A DNA stretch of 64,000 bases from Hevea brasiliensis (GCF_030052815.1 NC_079496.1:66453652-66517651); one strand, 5' to 3'; shown: positions 10,246 through 22,944, numbered from the stretch's first letter. Numbers and translations: made by a program. The notes: generated from the letters alone by a model not told the origin.

Positions 10246-10752
10246 TCTCTCTTCTTCAATTCTCAATTAATTCTTAAAGAAAAACTTTCATTTTCATTTT
10301 GAATTAATTTACTAGAAAGTGTTTCTAGTGCACCCACATCCATACATCTTTGCCAAAGTATAAACCCTAAAGCATTAGTGGTTGGTAATCTTCAAAAGAG
10401 AGCTTAAGGGTTGCCATTGGTGGACCTTGGTGAGCTTGTCATAGACAAGCTAGAGGGACAACATTTGGAGTCCTAGGAGCACCCTAAGGGAGTAAGATTG
10501 ATTGATTCTGTGCCTTAGAGGTTAGAAATCAATAATCCCTCTTTTAGTTAGGGTTTAATGAATTCAATTTCTAAAATTCAATTCTTGATGGAAAATGAAC
10601 CTCTAATACATGCTAAAATGTGTTTTAGTATGCTTTTGGGCATTAGAAATTAGCTAGGCACATAACTCATTCGGTATGGTGCATATAACCCTAGAAGAAA
10701 ATTTTAAAATTCAATGCTCTAATGCCCTTAAATCCATGCTTCCATGCCTTCA

Positions 10753-11175
10753 ACTATGAGGAATGGTCTTCAATCATTCATAAGCATCTCCATGCAGCAT
10801 AGAAACTGAATACTCAAACTTCAATTCATCTGTGCAGTGCAGTTTCTTGAAGACCCTCTCCATTCTCTCAAGCCACTGCTCTGCTTCTAGCAGGTTTATT
10901 GCACCCTTAAATTCTGTTGCCCCATATTTAATAAACTTATCATACCGTCTTGCTGGGGGTTGGGGTTGCACTGCTGGCGCTTGCACTGGGGCTTGTACTT
11001 GTATATTTTCAGCTATTTGCTGGAAGAATGCGGCCATTTGTTGTACGAATTATACAGGAAACTGCTGCATAGGTGGGACTAGTGTAGTTGACCCACTAGC
11101 ATTCTGAGGAGTTGGGGCCTCCCCTTATGCCTCAGCTGCAACCGACTGCTCTATTGAATGATCCCCTTCATCCAT
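10753..11175 (-). pseudogene. Gyp-0 gag, N-terminal part (broken)
   Basis: Read from 11175 leftwards. It starts MDEGDHSIEQS, aligned with Gyp-4 gag (MEEGDRSVDQS at 62868) and Gyp-1 gag (MDKGDKTVEQS at 16185). In-frame stops interrupt the first ~45 codons. The frame is then open from 11037 to 10774, with FIKYGATEFKG and EAEQWLERMERVFKKLHC, the chromovirus gag capsid motif. It is cut at 10753 by the right end of Copia-A. The remainder of Gyp-0 (rest of gag, pol, 3' LTR) should continue left of Copia-A, outside the window. Confidence 0.85.
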
Positions 11176-11344
11176 TTCCAATCACAAAGTTTTTACTTCC
11201 TGACAACCAACATAAGGAGATTTCTCTATATTATTCTATATTGAAGATGCAATGCACTATATGTATCAATTAATGACATTTGAGCAGCTGTACTAATAAA
11301 ATAAATATTTTAAATTCATAGTTCAAAGCTCATTTTAAAAACAT

Positions 11345-11356
11345 GCCCTAATACCA
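11345..11356 (-). other. Gyp-0 primer-binding site (mutated)
   Basis: On the element strand it reads TGGTATTAGGGC, against TGGTATCAGAGC in the other elements here: two changes, consistent with age. It lies 8 bases from the LTR end. Confidence 0.75.
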
Positions 11357-11364
11357 CTAAAACA

Positions 11365-12201
11365 TGTCATACCTTATCCCTCTATAAGGTATAACATAAT
11401 TTCGTAGTATACCTAATGAATTACTGAACTTTGTCTACCAATAACCCATTAAATAGACTATAAGGGATTTTAAAACAATTCCATTTCATTTTTAGGCGTA
11501 AAATGATGATAAAAGAATAATTAAAGTGTCTTTGGATTGGATACATGCCTTAAAATTGATTTAGAAATAAATTAGCATATTTAAAATTTTACAGAAATTT
11601 TGCATGGTGACGGCTAAAGCTATGTAGAAACAATTCTTTTACACCTATTGAAAATCACCTGTACCAGTTTATATAATTCATTCTCAACAAATTCCATCAT
11701 AAAGAAAATAATTCATCAATTACATAGTTCATAAAGAAATTTAAATATTTACATTCATTGGAGTAACAAAATTAATATTACAAAAATTTACATTAATCTG
11801 AAATGAACCAAATAACATTACAATGCTTTTTATACAACTGCTCAGTGTCTGTACATACATACATATAGCTACATGTACATCAAAAAATAATTACAAGGGT
11901 ATACCTAATATATACCCACACCAAACCGAAAGCTGCTCTTAGGCCTTTCACTTAGCAGCCTCCTCCTTTTCTTTACTTGTGATAGCATAAAACAGCTATC
12001 GCTGAGTAATTCACTCAGTGGTGCACAACTAATGATTTAAAACTCAATATAAAACATGTTTGTGTAAGGCATAGCCAAGAATTTGAAATACTCAAATTTT
12101 CATAATTCATAAAATCAATATCAACGTTTTCAATCATATAAATCAGTGGTTTCAATAACATTTTATCAAAGCTATAAACAAAGGTATTGTTAATAATTCA
12201 C
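11365..12201 (-). mobile_element. Gyp-0 5' LTR, segment 1 of 3
   Basis: It begins TGTCATACC in window orientation, the inner end of the LTR, and aligns with the Gyp-4 LTR (54515 onward) and the reverse complement of the Gyp-1 LTR through the ATAACCCATTAAATA phrase. It is interrupted at 12201/12202 by Gyp-1 and resumes at 22721. It contains no coding region. Confidence 0.87.
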
Positions 12202-15200
12202 TGTAACACCCCTATTTGCATAGCCTAGTATATTTCACTATTCCGGTGACCCGTGTCGGTCCGGACAACTAAGGGGATTAGAACCATACTTAAGACAACT
12301 AGATAAGCCCTGAATACAAATAATTAACAATTGCCAATTAGTTAAGTATAAATAAGAAAAAAAGAACATAAGAAGTTAAACAAGCCGAGAGTCACAGTGA
12401 TGGGTGACCTTCTCGGGAAGGACTGCAAAGTCAATTTAAACTCAAATTTCGAACCGTAAAATGTGACACTGCGGTCCTTAGGACTATTACGAACATAGTG
12501 GAAAAGAGAAAATCATGAAAAAGAATTGTTAAGGTGGTCAAATAATTAGGTTAGGGATCCAGAAGAAATATTGAATTATTTACAAACCGGGTTGAACCGG
12601 CGAGGGGTAATTTGGTTAATTGACCCCGAGAGCTGACTCCTGACCTAAATGTCAAATAAAATTAGAGAAAATAAAATTTTGGAATCAAAAATTAAATTAA
12701 AGAACTAATAGAAAAATAAATAGAAAAAAAAAAAGAAAATAAAAAAGGTGAAAAGAGATGACATCATACATGACATCATGCATGATGGCATAAATATTAT
12801 AATTAATAAATTTAATTAATTTGATTTTTTGGTCTTCCATAAGACTAAAGACATAAAGAAAAGAAAAAAAAAAAAAAAACAAACAAGCCATCTTCATCTT
12901 GCCGCCCCACTCTCTCCCATTCTCACCATTGAAACAACTCCCATGGAAGCTTGATAGAAGCTTGATCCCACCCACTTAACCTTATTTTGTCCCCAAATTA
13001 ACCCATAAAAACTTGTTAACTTAACTTAGGGAAACATTCAAAGAAGAAAAGAAAAGGAAAAAGGGAGTGAAATTGAAGAATTGGAATTCAAGTGAAGGTT
13101 AGTAATAAACTCTAATTTATTTCTTTAAATTTCATGCAAATATGCTTTAATAAACTTAGAAATTGAAACAAATCAAAGGAAAAACATGGTTGAGGGACCA
13201 AACATGAATTTTGGCCAGCCTTAGTTAGGGTTTGAAATGGGTGAATTTGATGCATTTGAATGGTTGCTTAAGTGGAATTAAGTATGTAAACTATGGATAG
13301 ATGTTTAGAATGCATTAGGTTTGAATTTTATGAGTTAGGGTTTTTGGCACCTAGGGTTTGGGAGGCAAAAATGTGAGAATGAGTCAAATGGTGTGTTTGA
13401 CCTTGTTTGAGATGAAAAATGGTCATTTGTGACCAATGGAGATGTGTTGGAAGTGTTAGAAGTGAGTTTAAATTCGGATTGAAAATGGCCATGCTGTAGG
13501 CAGCAGGACCAAGGTCTCTTTGAGGGATCAAAACTGAAAATTTACAAGTCCAATTGGTATGAGACCAATTGAGAATGAAAATAGACACAAAATGGAACAT
13601 TTTTCATTTAGGAATCATGCCCAAAAAGTGACTAAAACCTAGTGAACAAATTGACCAAATCCGGAATTAGGCAATCTGACCTGTACAAAAATGATCAAAT
13701 GAACAGTATTTGTTTATTTGGACATCACTTGGGCTAGGTAGGTCTAAATGAGCTGAAATTTTACCAATGGATAGCTGAGATATAGACCTAAAACTTTAAT
13801 GAAGAACACAAACCCAAATTATGCCCTTAACTAAGTCATTTGGCCACCCAAATTTGGTGACCTAAAACTACTAGAACCAGTTTAGTGCCCAGAAATCTGG
13901 GTTAAGTCCAATCCTGCAGCCATGATTCAAATGGCTATAACTTGAACTAAAAAACTCCAAATGGAGTGATTCAAAAAGGAGAATAAAGTTAAGACAATAG
14001 GGAACATTTTCTATGTAGAAGGTTTTGCCAAATTCTAATAGAAAAATGACCAATGGAACAGTGCAACATAGGACACCAAAACTGAAAATTTGTAATTTTA
14101 CCTAAAAGACTAAAAATTTGAGAAAGCAACCAAAACCAACAAATTAGGTAACCAAAATGTGGTATGTGGGTGAAATTAGAATTCCCATACCTATTAAGCA
14201 TTAGAAAGTCAACAAATTGACTTGAATAGTGTCATGAATAGTAACCCCGAAATACAAATTTTAAAGAACGTCAAGTTTAGCATATTAAAGCTAGGTATAA
14301 GTAGATTTGAATTTATTTTTGGTGTTATGATAAATGGTGATACTAAAACACTGTGAAACTGTGTGTTTCAGTGGAAAAGAATATCAGGAAAGAACCCGAG
14401 ACATCGAGTCAAGGCCAAGAGGCGACTCGTATAAGGTTTGTGCACAACTAAATATTTTTTTTACTTTTCACTTCTAAATTGATTTGAACAAGTTTATTTT
14501 ATGATTTATAATTTTGTTGTGTTGAGGATTTTAACTTGTTGAATGAAATTGTATAAGCTAAATGTAAATTTTCTCATGCATTTAAGGATTTATTGCATGG
14601 TTTTGAGGATTGTAAATTTTAAGTTTGATGTGTTGCCAACCTTGAGCATGAATTTATGATGATTAAATATGTTAATGATTTTTAAACACTTTGTAAATAG
14701 AAATTGTTTTGAATATGATTTAAAACCACAGTTGACATGGCAAAATATGTTGTGAATTCTCATTAGCTTGTCTAGTGAGATATCTCCTCCACTAGATGGG
14801 GCGAGTTCCTTCCTCTCTGGCTTGCCAGTTGGGGAAGTGTTTGAATGAGTACTCATATATAATAGCTAGTCTTTGTTCCTCCCTTTTAGCCTCAGTTATT
14901 GGGAGAGTGTCAAATATCGTGGTGTACAACACGACATCTATTTGAATTTTGGGTCATGGGTTCAACTGTGTGAATTATTAGCAACGTCCTTTAAATTATG
15001 CATAGTTTGATAAATTGTGGTTAAAATAAATAATTTGTCAGTGATTCAAAATATTTTTGTATTGTTTCGGGATTTAAAAGAAATGTAGATAAATAGTTAC
15101 TATTTGATCAAATTGTTATTCAAATGAATAATTTGAATGAATGAAAATATTGATTTCTGAATGTTATGAATTTTGAAGAATTTAGAAATTTTAAATTTTT

Positions 15201-15992
15201 ATTTGTTATGAATTGTCAAGCATAACTTGTATTAAGTTTTAAATTATTAGTTTGTACACCACTGAGTTCATCACTCAAATGATAGCTTTGTATGTCAGCA
15301 GTGAAAGAAAATATAAAGCAGCTGAGCAAGATTACTAAAAGGCATAGTGAGACTATCTTCGGGTATATCATAGGTATACCCTTGTACTTTAGATTTTAAT
15401 GTAATTCTATAATTGTATGTATGGAATTTACTTTGAGCAGTTGTACCAACTCTTTTGTAGTATATTTTTGGATTGTAATGAAATACAAATTATTATAAGG
15501 TTATCTTGAGATTTTATGTATTTATAAAGTTTTGCACTACTAAATTTTTAATGATCCCATAAATGTAAATATTCATATTGTTAGCTTAATGAGATATTTC
15601 AATGTTTGATTTAATTTAAACTGCGTATTGAGTTACTTGTGTTGAATTGTGAAATGAGATTGAATAATGGAGTTGTGATTGAGAAAAATATTGGGAGTGT
15701 CTTTATTTTCAAGTTTTGAAAAACTATTTTCTAAAAATACAGACGGCACTCTGCCGAAATTTTGTAAAATATTACGGAGATTTTAAATATCTAAAAATTT
15801 GATTTATGTTTGGACTTTAAATAAAGGTTTTTAATATCTAAAAACAAATTTTACCCACCAATTTAAAAATGAACGAAAATTGTTTTAAAATCCCTTGTAG
15901 TATATTTAATGGGTTACTGGTAGGCGAAGTACAGTAATTCATTAGGTGTACTATAGGAGCATGTTACATCTTACGAGGAGTAGGGTGTAACA
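12202..15992 (+). mobile_element. Gyp-1 5' LTR
   Basis: 3791 bp, from TGTAACACCCC to GGGTGTAACA. It contains A-rich runs (12722-12746 and 12860-12880), an imperfect palindrome at 12770-12791, many short degenerate phrases shared with the other gypsy LTRs, and the CTCTGCCGAAATTTT box near 15750. No gene is seen; the short minus-strand open frames recur in the 3' LTR as shadows. Confidence 0.92.
12770..12791. promoter_or_regulatory. Imperfect TGACATCA...TGATGGCA palindrome
   Basis: A palindrome with one mismatch, centred on the CATG at about 12779-12782. It occupies the same relative position in the LTR as the perfect 20-bp palindrome of Gyp-3. A neighbouring direct copy of GATGACATCAT precedes it. 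Confidence 0.4.
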
Positions 15993-16000
15993 TATTTTAG

Positions 16001-16012
16001 TGGTATCAGAGC
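16001..16012 (+). other. Gyp-1 primer-binding site
   Basis: TGGTATCAGAGC, 8 bases after the LTR end; initiator methionyl tRNA type. Confidence 0.88.
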
Positions 16013-16184
16013 AAAGGTTTTAAAGTAAATTTTGAACTGTGAATTTGAAATATTTTTCGATAAGTACAACTACTCGAATGTTTCATACATATAATACATT
16101 TACATCATAAATATGAACTAATGGGGAGAAGTCTCCTTATGTTGGTTGTACAGGAAATAGAAAAAAAAAATCCTGTGAATAGAT

Positions 16185-17009
16185 ATGGATAAGGGGGATA
16201 AAACGGTAGAGCAGTCTGATACAGCTAACGTACAAGGAGAGGCCCTAGTTTCGCAGAGCATTAGAGGTCCAACTGCACTAGTCCCTCCTATACAAATTAC
16301 TGCACAAACGGCCTAGTAGATGGCCATGTTCTTTCAGTAAATGGCTGATAATCTGTCAGCCCAGGCCCTAGTACAAACCCAACCCCCTCAAGAGCAGCAT
16401 GAAAAAGAGAAAAGTGGGAAACCCATTAGTCGAAGTTCGAGTAGTAATTTGGGAAAGAGAAAAGATTTTGAGGGACCCCGAGCTCCTAAGTATGACAGAG
16501 GTGGATCTTCAGGGTGGAAGTAATCAAGAACCATTCATCAAAGAACCAAAAGTTCCTACCCTATCCGTCTTTGTGATGTTTGTGGAAAATTACACGGGGG
16601 TATATGCCATAGGGTCACTGGAGTCTGCTTCAATTGTGGTGAAATTAGACATTTCGCCCGAGATTGTACTAGCGTAAGTCGATTTATGCCACATACTACA
16701 CTAAAGGAATCAGTTCAAGATTCTGATTTTAGAGGCTCATTAATAGTTAGTAGGGGCAGAGGCAGAAGTAGAGACAACACTTCGGGTCATCCTCGCACAA
16801 TGGACCTACCTGAGCAGAGTAATACATTAGAAAGAGGGAACGCCATGCATCGAGAGGAAGAAGCAGAGACTTCAGATGTAGTTGCCAGTATGTTCTTAAC
16901 TTGTGAAAGGAATAATTATGTACTATTTGATTCCGACTCTACTTGTTTATATGCTAATGCGAAAATTATATGTTCCACTGCTATTCCCTTGCATGGAGAT
17001 AAATTTTAA
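16185..17009 (+). pseudogene. Gyp-1 shortened gag and start of protease
   Basis: The start is MDKGDKTVEQS at 16185. Stops and frame changes follow, and the sequence then jumps from the N-terminal proline/glutamine segment straight to the lysine/serine linker (16341-16520). The ~150-residue capsid region present in Gyp-2 and Gyp-3 is absent. Next comes a double zinc motif on another frame (about 16572-16676: CX2CX3HX3C, then CX2CX4HX4C). The protease entry around 16880-17009 reads VLFDSDSTCLY where the family has DPGSTHSY. It cannot make a working particle protein. Confidence 0.8.
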
Positions 17010-18714
17010 TGTGTTAGTAATTAGTTTTTTAGGATAGGAATTATGATAATAAGCATGATTGGAATTAATTTTGGAAAAGTTTCTAGTGAGAGACATCTCA
17101 TAGACTACCATAAATTATAAAGTTAATTAGTAAGCCTAATTAGGTAAGGCAAAAGGATCAAAAAGTAAGTTATAGCAATATATCTGCCTTAGATGGAAGT
17201 AAAGGTACTACTGTTGATAGATGTCAGTAAGTACCATAATCAAAATAAGTTTAAGATATTAGTGGATTTGAAAGAATAAGACAAAGGGAAGTTTGATCTA
17301 TTGGGATGTATCGTAGTAACTATGCAATATTCTTGATGTTTGTGCTGTAAGCTACAGATTACAGTATTGACTTGAGATTTGTTGTGTAGAACTACGTACT
17401 ACCCAATAGTACATAAGGATAAGAATAGTTATAAATGACTTTCGCTCTGGTACAAATATACCAGAATAGAGTTTTATTACTAGAACTGAGTTTGAAAATC
17501 CTAATTCGGGATTTAAAACTCTATAATTAGAATATCAAAAGATCATGGTTGTACGGTAGTGAGAGTTAAAGACTCCGTTACCCTAGCATGAACTACAGTA
17601 CATCAAGAATTATTATGGGACTAGAGATTTTAGCATGGTAAAAATTTAAAAATAACACCTATAGGGCTAAGTCATCCAGTCTTCGATATGGGGTTTATAG
17701 TTGTTTTGGTATTGCAATGGATCTTTTGCTCAAAGTTTAGTAAGGAACAGTATTTTATTTGTGTAGCAGTAAGACACAAAATATAATTTTGTTCCTCTAG
17801 AAGAGACAGGATGTTATGGATGACAATTATAACTTATAAAATAGTTAAGAAATGATATTCTACTGATAACAGTAATTCGATAGGAACTAGTTGGCTAGGT
17901 ACTCTTTAGGAAGAGCATAATTTTATTGTGCGAATCATAAGGATTAGATTAGAATTAAAGCGAAACTTTTGAATAGCATGGGAAATAGGAGAGTCCAGTA
18001 TACTCCCTTTTCAAGATTAAAGAATTGTTTATGGTTGAAAAAAAAAGGGTAATGATCGCAAACCAACGGAAAATAAGCTATAAAATATCGGTAGATAAAA
18101 GAAAATATAGAAGTAAAAATTAGAATAGTTGGTGCGAATGTAATAAAGAAATGTTATGAATATTAGTTAAAGTGTTGACTAGAATGGTTAAAGGACCAAA
18201 TCAAAGTAATATTAAAGTATAGTGGATTTATTAGGGATGATAAAAGGTGCTAAATTATGACTCGATAGTCAAGTTAAGGAAGAAGATTATATTAAGAAAT
18301 AGAATAATTAGAGTTAAGTTGTGGAATGAAAGAAGGAAACAAATAGAACATTAAGAAATGAGAAAAACACTAGATGAGGAATTGCCACCAGGGCAAACAA
18401 CCTACTTAAGACACATAATGATATCCTGAACTATTTTATCAAGAAGGAAATAAGTTAAACAAAAGCAAACAAGATAATGCAAAATGGCACATAGGCCTTG
18501 GTCATAAATGGAGATGGTAGGATAATGGTTATGGACCTATGGCCAAGAAAGAGAAAAGCAGTTCATATATGATCAACAAGGTCATTTAAAAAAAGAGACT
18601 ACAAAGGAAAATAATTGCTAAAACAAAACAAGAAAAGACTAAAATATTCTAAACTAAACTAAAGGTTGCATCAAATGATTAAGAGATTTGATAAGAAACG
18701 AGTAAAACTAAGTT
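17010..18714 (+). other. Gyp-1 interior without recognisable genes
   Basis: 1.7 kb of A-rich sequence with stops in all frames. I see no reverse transcriptase, RNase H or integrase motif on either strand. Position implies it descends from pol, but the decay or replacement is too great to prove by eye. Confidence 0.7.
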
Positions 18715-18945
18715 TTCACACATAAGATCATACGAGGTCCTAGAAAGAGTGGATCCACTAGCATACAGATTTGCTTACCTCTAAAATTGAAATGAATTTG
18801 AATCTAACTTATGACAGAAGCTCATAAGAAACATGGCACACGAGGTAAGCAATCGGTGAGTAAATAGTATTGGTTAAAGTGCTAAGGAACCATCATTCAG
18901 GCCAGGAAGCTACTTAGGAGCGTGAATAGGACATGAAGAGACAGC
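18715..18945 (+). pseudogene. Gyp-1 integrase C-terminus/chromodomain tail remnant
   Basis: The stretch around 18735-18785 matches the nucleotides that encode YEVLERVDPLAYR in relatives. The stretch 18870-18955 matches the chromodomain tail of Gyp-4 (LWNHHSGQEDTWERE, then QHPQLF), including CACCCACAATTGTTTAGAGA before the purine tract. Several indels and stops separate the pieces. This identifies Gyp-1 as a derivative of the same chromovirus lineage. Confidence 0.75.
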
Positions 18946-19001
18946 ACCCACAATTGTTTAGAGACTGATACCAGGTAAAATTTTGAGGACGAAATCATTT
19001 T

Positions 19002-19015
19002 AAGGGGGGGAGAAT
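19002..19015 (+). other. Gyp-1 polypurine tract
   Basis: AAGGGGGGGAGAAT immediately before the 3' LTR. It is nearly identical to the Gyp-4 tract. It would prime plus-strand DNA. Confidence 0.85.
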
Positions 19016-22000
19016 TATAACACCCCTATTTGCATAGCCTGGTATATTTCACTATTCCGATGACCCGTGTCGGTCTGGACAACTGAGGGGATTAGAACCA
19101 TACTTAAGACAACTAGATAAGCCCTGAACACAAATAATTAGTAATTACCAATTAGTTAAGTATAAATAAGAAAAATAGAACATAAGAAGTTAAATGAGCC
19201 GAGAGTCACAGCGATGGGTGACCTTCTCGAGAAGGACTGCAAAGTCGATTTAAACTCAAATTTCGAACCGTAAAATGTGACGCCTCGGTCCTTAGGACTA
19301 TTACGAACACAGTGGAAAAGAGAAAATCATGAAAAAGAATTGTTAAGTTGGTCAAATAATTAGGTCAGGGATCCGAAAGAAATATTGAATTATTTGCAAA
19401 CTGGGTTGAACCGGCGAGGGGAAATTTGGTCAATTAACCCCGAGAGCTGACTCCTAACCTAATTGTCAAATAAAATTAGAGAAAAGAAAATTTTGAAATC
19501 GGAAATTAAATTAAAGAACTAATGGAAAAATAAATAGAAAAAAAAAAAGAAAACGAAAAAGGTGAAAAGAGATGACATCATGTATGACATCATGCATGAT
19601 GGCATAAATATTATAATTAATAAATTTAATTAATTTGATTTTTTGGTCTTCCATAAGACTAAAGACATAAAGAAAAGAAAAGAAAAAAAAAGCCATCTTT
19701 ATCTTGCCGCCCCACTTTCTCCCATTCTCACCATTGAAATAACTCCCATGGAAGCTTGATCCCACTCACTTAACCTTATTTTGACCCCAAATTAAACCAT
19801 AAAAACTTGTTAACTTCACTTGGGGAAACATTTGAAGAAGAAAAGAAAAGGAAAAAGGGAGTGAAATTGAAGAATTGGAATTCAAGTGAAGGTTAGTAAT
19901 AAACTCTAATTTATTTCTTTAAATTTCATGCAAATATGCTTTAATAAACTTAGAAATTGAAACAAATCAAAGGAAAAACATGGTTGAGGGACCAAATATG
20001 AATTTTGGCCAGCCTTAGTTAAGGTTTGAAATGGGTGAATTTGATGCATTTGAATGGTTGCTTAAGTGGAATTAAGTATGTAAACTATGGATAGATGTTT
20101 AGAATGCATTAGGTTTGAATTTTATGAGTTAGGGTTTTTGGCACCTAGGGTTTGGGAGGCAAAAATGTGAGAATTGGACAAATGGTGTGTTTGAACTTGT
20201 TTGAGATGAAAAATGGTCATTTGTGATGAATTGAGATGTGTTGGAAGTGTTAGAAGTGAGTTTAAATTCGGATTGAAAATGGCCATGCTGCAAGCAGCAG
20301 GACCAAGGTCCCTTTGAGGGACCAAAACTGAAAATTTACAAGTCCAATTGGTATGAGACCAGTTGGGAATGAAAATAGACACAAAATGGAACATTTTTAT
20401 TTAGGAATTATGCCCAAAAAGTGACTAAAACCTAGTGAACAAATTGACCAAATCCGGAATTAGGCAATCTGACCTGTACAAAAATGACCAAATAAACAGT
20501 GTTTGTTCATTTGGCCATAACATAAGCTAGGTAGGTCTAAATGACCTGAAAGTTTACCAGTGGACAGCTGAGATATAGATCTAAAACTTTCATGAAGAAC
20601 ACAAACCCAAATTATGCCCTTAACCAAGTCATTTGGCCACCCAAATTTGGTGACCTAAAACTGCCAAAACTAGTTTGGTGCCTAGAAATCTGGGTTAAGT
20701 CCAATCCGGCAGTCATGATTCAAATGGCTATAACTTGAGCTACAAAAATCCAAATGGAGTGATTCAAAAAGGAGAATAAAGTTAAGGAAATAGGAAACAT
20801 TTTCTATGCAGAAGGTTTTGCCAAATTCTAACAGAAAAATGACCAATGGAACAGTGCAACATAGGACACCAAAACTGAAAATTTGCAATTTTGCCTAAAA
20901 GACTTAAAATTTGAGAAAAAAACCAAAACCAACAAATTAGGTAACCAAAATGTGGTATGTGGGTGAAATTAGAATTCCCATACCTATTATGTATTAGAAA
21001 GTCAACAAATTAACTTGAATAGTAACCCCGAAATACAAATTTTAAAGAACGTCAAGTTTAGCATATTAAAACTAGGTATAAGTAGATTTGAATTTATTTT
21101 TGGAGTATGATAAATGGTGATACTGAAACACTGTGAAACTGTGTGTTTCAGTGGAAAAGAATACTGGGAAAGAACCCGAGACATCGAGTCAAGGCCAAGA
21201 GGCGACTCGTATAAGGTTTGCACACAACTAATTATTTTGTTACTTTTCACTTCTAAATTGATTTGAACAAGTTTATTTTATGATTTATAATTTTGTTGTG
21301 TTGAGAATTTTAATTTGTTGAATGAAATTGTATAAACTAAATGTAAATTTTCTTATGCATTTAAGGATTTATTGCATGGTTTTGAGGATTGTAAATTTTA
21401 AGTTTGATGTGTTGCCAACCTTGAGCATGAATTTATGATGATTAAATATGTTAATGATTTGTAAACACGTTGTAAATAGAAATTGTTTTGAATATGATTT
21501 GAAACCATAGTTGACATGGCAAAATATATTGTGAATTCTCATTAGTTTGTCTAGTGAGATATCTCCTCCACTAGATGGGGCGAGTTCCTTCCTCTCTGGC
21601 TTGCCAGTTGGGGAAGAGTTTGAATGAGTACTCATATATACTAGCTAGTCTTTGTTCCTCCCTTTTAGTCTCAGTTATTGAGAGAGTGTCAAATGTCGTG
21701 GTGTACAACACGGCATCTATTTGAATTTTGGGTCATGGGTTCAACTGTGTGAATTGTTGGCAACGCCCTTTAAATTATGCATAGTTTGATAAATTGTGAT
21801 TGAAATAAATAATTTATCAGTGATTCAAAATATTTTTGTATTATTTCGGGATTTAAAAGAAATGTAGATAAATAGTTACTATTTGATCAAAATGTTATTC
21901 AAATGAATAATTTGCATGAATGAAAATATTGATTTCTGAATGTTATGAATTTTGAAGAATTTAGAAATTTTAAATTTTTATTTGTTATGAATTGTCAAGT

Positions 22001-22720
22001 ATAACTTGTATTAAGTTTTAAATTACTAGTTTGTACACCACTGAGTTCACCACTCAGCGATAGCTTTGTATGCTATCGCAGGTGAAAGAAAATATAAAGC
22101 AGCTGAGCAAGATTACTAAAAGGCATAGTGAGACTATCTTCGAGTATATCATAGGTATACCCTTGTACTTTAGATTTTGATGTAATTTTGTAATTGTATG
22201 TATGAAATTTACTTTGAGCAGTTATACCAACTCTTTTGTAATATATTTTTGGATTGTAATGAAATACAAATTATTATAAGGTTATCTTGAGATTTTATGT
22301 ATTTATAAAGTTTTGCACTACTAAATTTTTAATGATTCCATGAATGTAAATATTTATATTGTTATCTTAATGAGATATTTCAATGTTTGATTTAATTTAA
22401 ACTGCATATTGAGTTACTTGTGTTGAATTGTGAAATGAGATTGAATAATGGAGTTATGATTGAGAAAAATATTGGGAGTGTCTTTATTTTCAGGTTTTGA
22501 AGAACTGTTATCTTAAAATACAGACGGCACTCTGCCGAAATTTTTGTAAAAACTTACGGAGATTTTAAATATCTAAAAATTTGATTTATGTTTGGACTTT
22601 AAATAAAGGTTTTTAATATCTCTTGGAGTATATTTAATGGGTTACTGGTTGGCGAAGTATGGTAATTCATTAAGTGTACTACAGGAGCATGTTACATCTT
22701 AAGAGGAGTAGGGTGTGACA
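19016..22720 (+). mobile_element. Gyp-1 3' LTR
   Basis: 3705 bp. The first bases are TATAACACCCC, so the terminal TG of the 5' LTR is changed to TA here. It ends GGGTGTGACA at 22720, followed by the TTCAC duplication. It shares all landmarks with the 5' LTR, with scattered substitutions and small indels; a ~60-base segment found at 15841-15890 in the 5' copy is missing around 22620. Confidence 0.92.
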
Positions 22721-22944
22721 TTCACACAGTTAAGGCTATGACACAAAATTTTATGATTAATGCCGCGTTGTACACCACGACAAAGCAATCTACAACCTCA
22801 CTAACCGTAATTAACAAGGGAGGTGGCTAGCAAGCAATATGAGTACTCATTCGAACTCAACCTCAACTGGCAAGCCAGAGAGGGAGGAACGCAATAACAA
22901 TTTCACCTCATATAATGGGGGACACAAATCAAATTGCCATGCCA
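22721..22944 (-). mobile_element. Gyp-0 5' LTR, segment 2 of 3
   Basis: It continues Gyp-0 after Gyp-1 and aligns with the reverse complement of the Gyp-1 LTR around 14750-14990, including CGTGTTGTACACCACG-type sequence and the GGCAAGCCAGAGAGG phrase. It is interrupted at 22944/22945 by Gyp-2 and resumes at 45103. Confidence 0.88.

Larger units (their letters stand above)
256..10752 (+). mobile_element. Copia-A: Ty1/copia retrotransposon, 5' part outside window
   Basis: A decayed copia element read left to right as gag, protease, integrase, reverse transcriptase, RNase H (the copia order) and 3' LTR. Its 5' LTR, primer site and gag start lie left of the window. It carries three later insertions: the gypsy LTR ending at 255, the solo LTR at 794-4711 and the TRIM at 9638-10245. 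It is itself inserted in the minus-strand gag of Gyp-0, which resumes at 10753. The right target duplication would be ACTAT (10753-10757); the left copy is not visible. The lineage within copia is not assigned. Copia-B at 47349 is the same family. Confidence 0.9.
7984..10752 (+). mobile_element. Copia-A 3' LTR, interrupted by a TRIM
   Basis: It starts TGTTAGTAGTATGCCC right after a purine tract and ends CCATGCCTTCA at 10752. Both ends match the Copia-B 5' LTR (47349-49355). Without the 608-bp TRIM insert and one 5-bp duplication it is about 2.16 kb, close to the ~2.0 kb of Copia-B. Host Gyp-0 gag sequence begins exactly at 10753, which supports the end point. It contains repeated TTAATTAA runs around 9075-9290 and no coding region. 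Confidence 0.9.
12202..22720 (+). mobile_element. Gyp-1: LARD-like Ty3/gypsy derivative with complete LTRs
   Basis: A 10.5 kb element with two LTRs of 3.79 and 3.71 kb around a 3.02 kb interior, flanked by perfect TTCAC duplications (12197-12201 and 22721-22725). The host Gyp-0 LTR reads through cleanly when the element is removed. The interior keeps the primer site, a shortened gag with a piece of protease, a remnant of the integrase C-terminus and chromodomain tail, and the polypurine tract. Reverse transcriptase, RNase H and the integrase core are not recognisable. Long LTRs with a pol-less interior fit the LARD description. In the first ~84 bases the LTRs differ at 5 positions, so the insertion is fairly old. 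Confidence 0.92.

Noticed and set aside
12860..12880. Long A run as a possible LINE or SINE tail
   Set aside because: It is internal to the Gyp-1 LTR, present in shorter form at the same place in the other LTR, and has no target duplication of its own.
12697..12975. Minus-strand frame with a phenylalanine-rich run, repeated at 19511-19765
   Set aside because: The Phe/Lys runs are poly-A/poly-T tracts in the two Gyp-1 LTRs. Paired occurrence is explained by the LTR duplication.
16129..18714. Envelope-like or host gene captured in Gyp-1
   Set aside because: Apart from gag and protease remnants there is no open frame of useful length, no signal peptide and no membrane segment that I can support.
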